Below are positions 61,214-64,000 of a stretch of 64,000 bases of DNA, piece after piece. The position numbers and the translations under genes were made by a program. The stretch spans positions 5,985,501-6,049,500 of the forward strand of contig NZ_SAUH01000001.1 in assembly GCF_004193175.1 (NCBI RefSeq), read 5' to 3'. Each line of letters starts with the position of its first letter. Position 1 is the stretch's first letter. The DNA is from Streptomyces sp. RFCAC02. GTDB lineage: Bacteria > Actinomycetota > Actinomycetes > Streptomycetales > Streptomycetaceae. Under the pieces are notes generated by a model that saw only the letters and a list, made by a program, of their open reading frames with translations, did not search any database and was not told the DNA's origin.

Positions 61214-61340
61214 GGCTGTCTCCCGGCTCCCCGGCGGGCGACCGCCGGGGGAGTGGTGGTCGGTCGGCCGTGTCACACGGAGAACGCCGCCACACCCCCG
61301 CACGGCACGGCCCGCTCCTCACCGATGGCCCGGGCCGGGA

Positions 61341-62437
61341 TCAGGGACGGCCGGCGGCCAGCCAGGCCCACGTTCCGGTCCGTACGAAGTCCGCGAGCAG
61401 GGTCTCGTACGGCGCGGGATCCAGCCCTCGCGCGCGCACCCACGCCGGGTCCCCGTGGGTGCGTCGGTAGGGCACGCCGCCGTCTCCGACGAGCGTCACG
61501 ATGCTGCCGCGCGTCCCGGATTCCCGCATGCGGGCCGCCAGATGGCACACGCCCCACAGACCGGTGCCGGCCGCGGGGCCGGCGTCTACGTCCGCCGCGT
61601 CGCGCAGCCACCGCATTGCCGCGACGGAGGCGGCGTCGGGCACCGGGATCACCAGGTCGATCACCGACGGGAGGAAGGCTGGCTCGGTCCTCGGGCGGCC
61701 GATGCCGGGGATGCGGGACGGCATGCCCGTCGCGTAGTCGGCGCAGTCGGTGGCCCAGGCGGGGAAGTACGCGGAGTTCTCGGGATCGACCACGGCGAGG
61801 CGGGTGGGCAGACCGTGACGCCGCAGGTGGCGCCCGACGGTGGCGGAGGTGGCTCCCGTACCGGCGCCGGTGACGATCCACGTCGGGAGGGGGTGGGGTT
61901 CCTCCCGGAGCTGGCCGATGATCTCCTCGGCGACGGACGGCGCGTCGTCACCGACCGTCGCGGCGGCGGCGCGCGCGAAGTGGTCGAGGAAGCAGCCGCC
62001 CGCGCGGTCCGCCACTTCCCGGGCCTCCTCCGCCACCGCGGCGGGCGGCCCCCGGCCACCTGCCACCCGCCTCCTGCCCGTTCGACCCGTTCCAGGACGG
62101 CCGGCGGGGTCTTCGCCGGCACGACGGCGGTGAATGGCAGTCCGAGCAGTGCGGCAAGCCGCGCCCCGGCGACGGCGACGGCCCCACCGGTGGCCACGTA
62201 CACCGGCGTCCCCGGGCCGATCTCGCCCGCGGTGATCGCATGGGAGAAGATCGCGCGCATCAGGCGGTACTTCGAACTACCAGTGGGAAGCACCGACTCG
62301 TCCTTGAGATACACATCGACACCATCGGCACCGGGCAGAACGAGACGCCGCAGCGGCGTGGGGACGCTCCCGGAAGCATCGGCATACAGCCGCCGGACGG
62401 CTGCGCGAGCCCACGCGTCGTAACGCCTCTCACTCAT
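61341..62437 (-). pseudogene. cysteine-synthase-like PLP enzyme, frameshifted
   Basis: Two frames together give a protein of about 365 residues of the PLP-dependent cysteine-synthase/CBS superfamily. Frame one has YLKDESVLPTGSSKYRLMRAIF (the PLP Lys in SSKYR) and LLGLPFTAVVPAKTPPAVLERVERAGG. Near 62035-62085 it shifts to frame two: AAVAEEAREVADRAGGCFLDHFA, TWIVTGAGTGATSATVGRHLR, AVVDPENSAYFPAW. The Gly-rich SGN/SGST substrate loop expected near VYVATGGAVAVAGARLA is altered. One-base change or sequencing error cannot be told apart. ATG 62437 starts MSERRYDAWARAAV. Confidence 0.7.
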
Positions 62438-62487
62438 GGCACGAGCCCTCCCCCGGCACAGCTCGACGACAAGCCCCATACATCACA

Positions 62488-62504
62488 TGTCTCCCTAGTA
62501 GACA
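62488..62504. promoter_or_regulatory. inverted repeat upstream of the cysteine-synthase-like gene
   Basis: TGTCT (62488-62492) and AGACA (62500-62504) flank CCCTAGT, in a short AT-richer gap between two same-strand genes. It also contains CCC...GGG. It may be an operator, or a weak terminator for the upstream gene. Confidence 0.3.
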
Positions 62505-62555
62505 GGGATTCGTACCCCAACGGGATGGTCGGGCTCGCGTGTTCGAGAACGCGGC

Positions 62556-64000
62556 TCACCCGACATCGGCCGCATCACCGATCTCCGTGGCCGCCTCGGC
62601 CGGTGTCGCCTCGCCCAGGATCACGCTCCGCGCGCTCTCCCCGACGGCGGCCGACAGGCCGGGGATCCCGAGCTGCTCCCAGTCGGGCTGGAAGCCGGTC
62701 GCCGCGGTCAGGACGCCGACCGGGGCCGCCAGCGGTTCGTCCGGGACCACGTCGGCCGCGTCCACCAGGATCGGCAGGGCACCCGTCCCGGTCACGCCGG
62801 ACTGCTGGGGGCGTTCCGCGAGGAAGAGGGCGAAGGCGGCCGCCTCCGGCGGGGCACCGGCCGAGACGGCCATGCCCTCGGCGTACCCCAGGATCTCCGT
62901 GGCGGAGCCCGCACCGTCCTCGACGGCCGGGAAGGGGAAGAAGCCGATGCCGTCCGCCCCGCCGTCCTCCTCGGCGTAGTACCTCGGCGCCCACTGTCCC
63001 GTCAGCTCCATCGCGGCCTCACCGCGGGCGAACACCGGCACCTGCCCCGTCATGTAGTCGGCGCTTTCAGCCTGTGCGGGGAACGGATCGAGTGCCGCGA
63101 GTTCCTGGAGCAGCTCACCCGCCCGCGTGAAGGCGGGCGCGCTGAAGTCGGCCGTCCGGGCGGCGTTCGTCAACGCTTCCCCGCCTGCCGTGCGCAGCGC
63201 CAGGTACGTCCAGTAGTAGGCGCTGGGCCAGGATTCGCCGAGGGCGAGTGCGATGGGTGTGACCCCCGCGTCCCTGAAGGTGCGCACGGCGTCGAGGAAG
63301 GCGGACCACGTCTCCGGGACGGCGACTCCCCAATCCTCGAAGAGCGCCTGCCGGTACCAGAAACCGATCACACCCGCTTGCTGGGGCACGGCGTGGAGGG
63401 CGCCGCCGTCCTCCGCGCGGAAGACGTCGAGCAGGTGCGGGTTGAGCGCCTCGGCGGCCGGCTCCACCGCGACCGCGAGATCGGCCAGGTGGCCCATGCC
63501 CGCGAGTTCGGCGGCCAGCGCCGGGGAGACCCGGAGGACGTCGGGGCCGCTGCCCGCCGCGACACTCGTCGTCACCTGGGCGTCGTAGTTCGCCGCGTCG
63601 GGGAGGAACTTCTCGATGGTGACACCGGGGTGCTCGGCCATGAACTCGTCGGCCCAGCCGTCGTAGACGTCCTGATTCGCGTCGTCGGCGGGGTACGCCC
63701 ACGTCAGGGTCACGGGCGCCGACTGCGCGGAATCGTCACCGGGCGTGGTGCTCGGGTCGTCCGCCTCACCGGGCGGGGTGGGGTCGTCGTCCGCCACCGC
63801 GCCGCCGCCGTCGTCACGCCCCAGCAGCCACCAGCCGCCGAGGGCGGCCGCGCCGGCGGCCCCGACCGCCGCACCGCCGAACAACGCCTGGCGCCGGGTG
63901 ATGCGGGCGGTACGGGCCGGCGGTCCCGGGGCCTGGGTCAGCGGCAGCGGCGTGGGCAGGGGCGCGTACCAGTCCGGGCGTACGACACCCTGCGGAGTGG
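62556..64000 (-). CDS. extracellular solute-binding-protein-like domain with upstream extension (partial)
   Basis: The reading frame runs off the right edge without a start. Visible from the N-terminal side: a Pro-rich stretch (VVRPDWYAPLPTPLPLTQAPG), then ARITRRQALFGGAAVGAAGAAALGGWWLL, a hydrophobic segment with a twin-arginine-like TRRQALF. An acidic Asp/Pro linker then precedes an SBP_bac_1 domain (TLTWAYPADDANQDVYDGWADEF, FWYRQALFEDWGVAVPETW, GEAAMELTGQWAPRYY). A membrane segment with a Pro-rich cytoplasmic part upstream resembles Streptomyces receptor kinases, so a Ser/Thr kinase fused to a binding-protein sensor is possible; a Tat-exported binding protein is the alternative. Confidence 0.7.
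   Translation of the reverse strand, partial: TPQGVVRPDWYAPLPTPLPLTQAPGPPARTARITRRQALFGGAAVGAAGAAALGGWWLLGRDDGGGAVADDDPTPPGEADDPSTTPGDDSAQSAPVTLTWAYPADDANQDVYDGWADEFMAEHPGVTIEKFLPDAANYDAQVTTSVAAGSGPDVLRVSPALAAELAGMGHLADLAVAVEPAAEALNPHLLDVFRAEDGGALHAVPQQAGVIGFWYRQALFEDWGVAVPETWSAFLDAVRTFRDAGVTPIALALGESWPSAYYWTYLALRTAGGEALTNAARTADFSAPAFTRAGELLQELAALDPFPAQAESADYMTGQVPVFARGEAAMELTGQWAPRYYAEEDGGADGIGFFPFPAVEDGAGSATEILGYAEGMAVSAGAPPEAAAFALFLAERPQQSGVTGTGALPILVDAADVVPDEPLAAPVGVLTAATGFQPDWEQLGIPGLSAAVGESARSVILGEATPAEAATEIGDAADVG

Overview
The window is very GC-rich, with third codon positions almost all G or C, frequent GTG starts and many 4-bp ATGA/GTGA gene overlaps. It carries CUT1 sugar transporters without their own ATPase, a SpoIIE-type phosphatase, an EACC1/caspase/STAND conflict system and a pectate lyase with a TTA (bldA-type) leucine codon. 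Together these point to a Streptomyces-like actinomycete, in an accessory or chromosome-arm type of region. No rRNA, tRNA, CRISPR array or insertion sequence was recognised.

Layout. 1-6.2 kb: TetR fragment with a perfect palindromic operator facing a GH3 beta-glucosidase, a DUF2252 protein, an SDR oxidoreductase and GalU. 6.2-10.9 kb: EACC1 plus a caspase/nSTAND/WD40 protein with about 14 WD-type repeats. 10.9-16.3 kb: PH-like membrane protein, a broken phosphotransferase remnant, GNAT enzyme, and a divergent MFS exporter and ABC exporter. 16.3-19.7 kb: DUF4396 membrane protein behind a CsoR-like operator, a PAS-PP2C phosphatase and an unusual 2H-phosphoesterase/GntR fusion. 20-21.5 kb: secreted sugar dehydrogenase with a CBM2 tail. 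21.7-27.4 kb: GntR regulator, TcuA-like flavoprotein and a four-gene polar amino-acid-type ABC importer. 27.5-31.5 kb: universal stress protein, small secreted protein, SUKH/deaminase-like protein, MFS exporter. 31.6-35 kb: frameshifted acyl-CoA oxidase and a lectin-pectate lyase. 35-41.6 kb: catalase, TetR plus MacB/FtsX-type ABC exporter, polysaccharide deacetylase. 41.7-45 kb: CUT1 sugar importer with a leader ORF and LacI-type operator. 45.3-48.4 kb: Lrp/AsnC, methyltransferase, PadR-GH-like operon. 48.6-56.1 kb: narGHJI plus an HPP-family membrane protein. 56.1-58 kb: hemerythrin and a probable ferritin-like protein. 58.1-61.2 kb: UbiD, UbiX and a convergent intradiol dioxygenase. 61.3-64 kb: frameshifted cysteine-synthase-like gene and a solute-binding-protein gene open at the right edge.

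Themes. Plant-biomass use is represented by the GH3 enzyme, CBM2 sugar dehydrogenase, lectin-pectate lyase behind a CebR-like box, sugar ABC importer and GH-A-like protein. Respiratory and redox functions comprise narGHJI-HPP, hemerythrin, the ferritin-like protein and catalase. Aromatic-acid breakdown is represented by UbiD/UbiX and the ring-cleaving dioxygenase. The EACC1-caspase pair is the clearest biological-conflict system. Less familiar items are the 2H-wHTH fusion, the HPP gene coupled to narI, the phased ATACAA boxes before the TcuA-like gene and the coupled leader ORF of the sugar importer.

Three loci look broken (phosphotransferase remnant, acyl-CoA oxidase, cysteine-synthase-like gene). 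The two single-base frameshifts could be sequencing errors. Functions come from motif reading without database searches.
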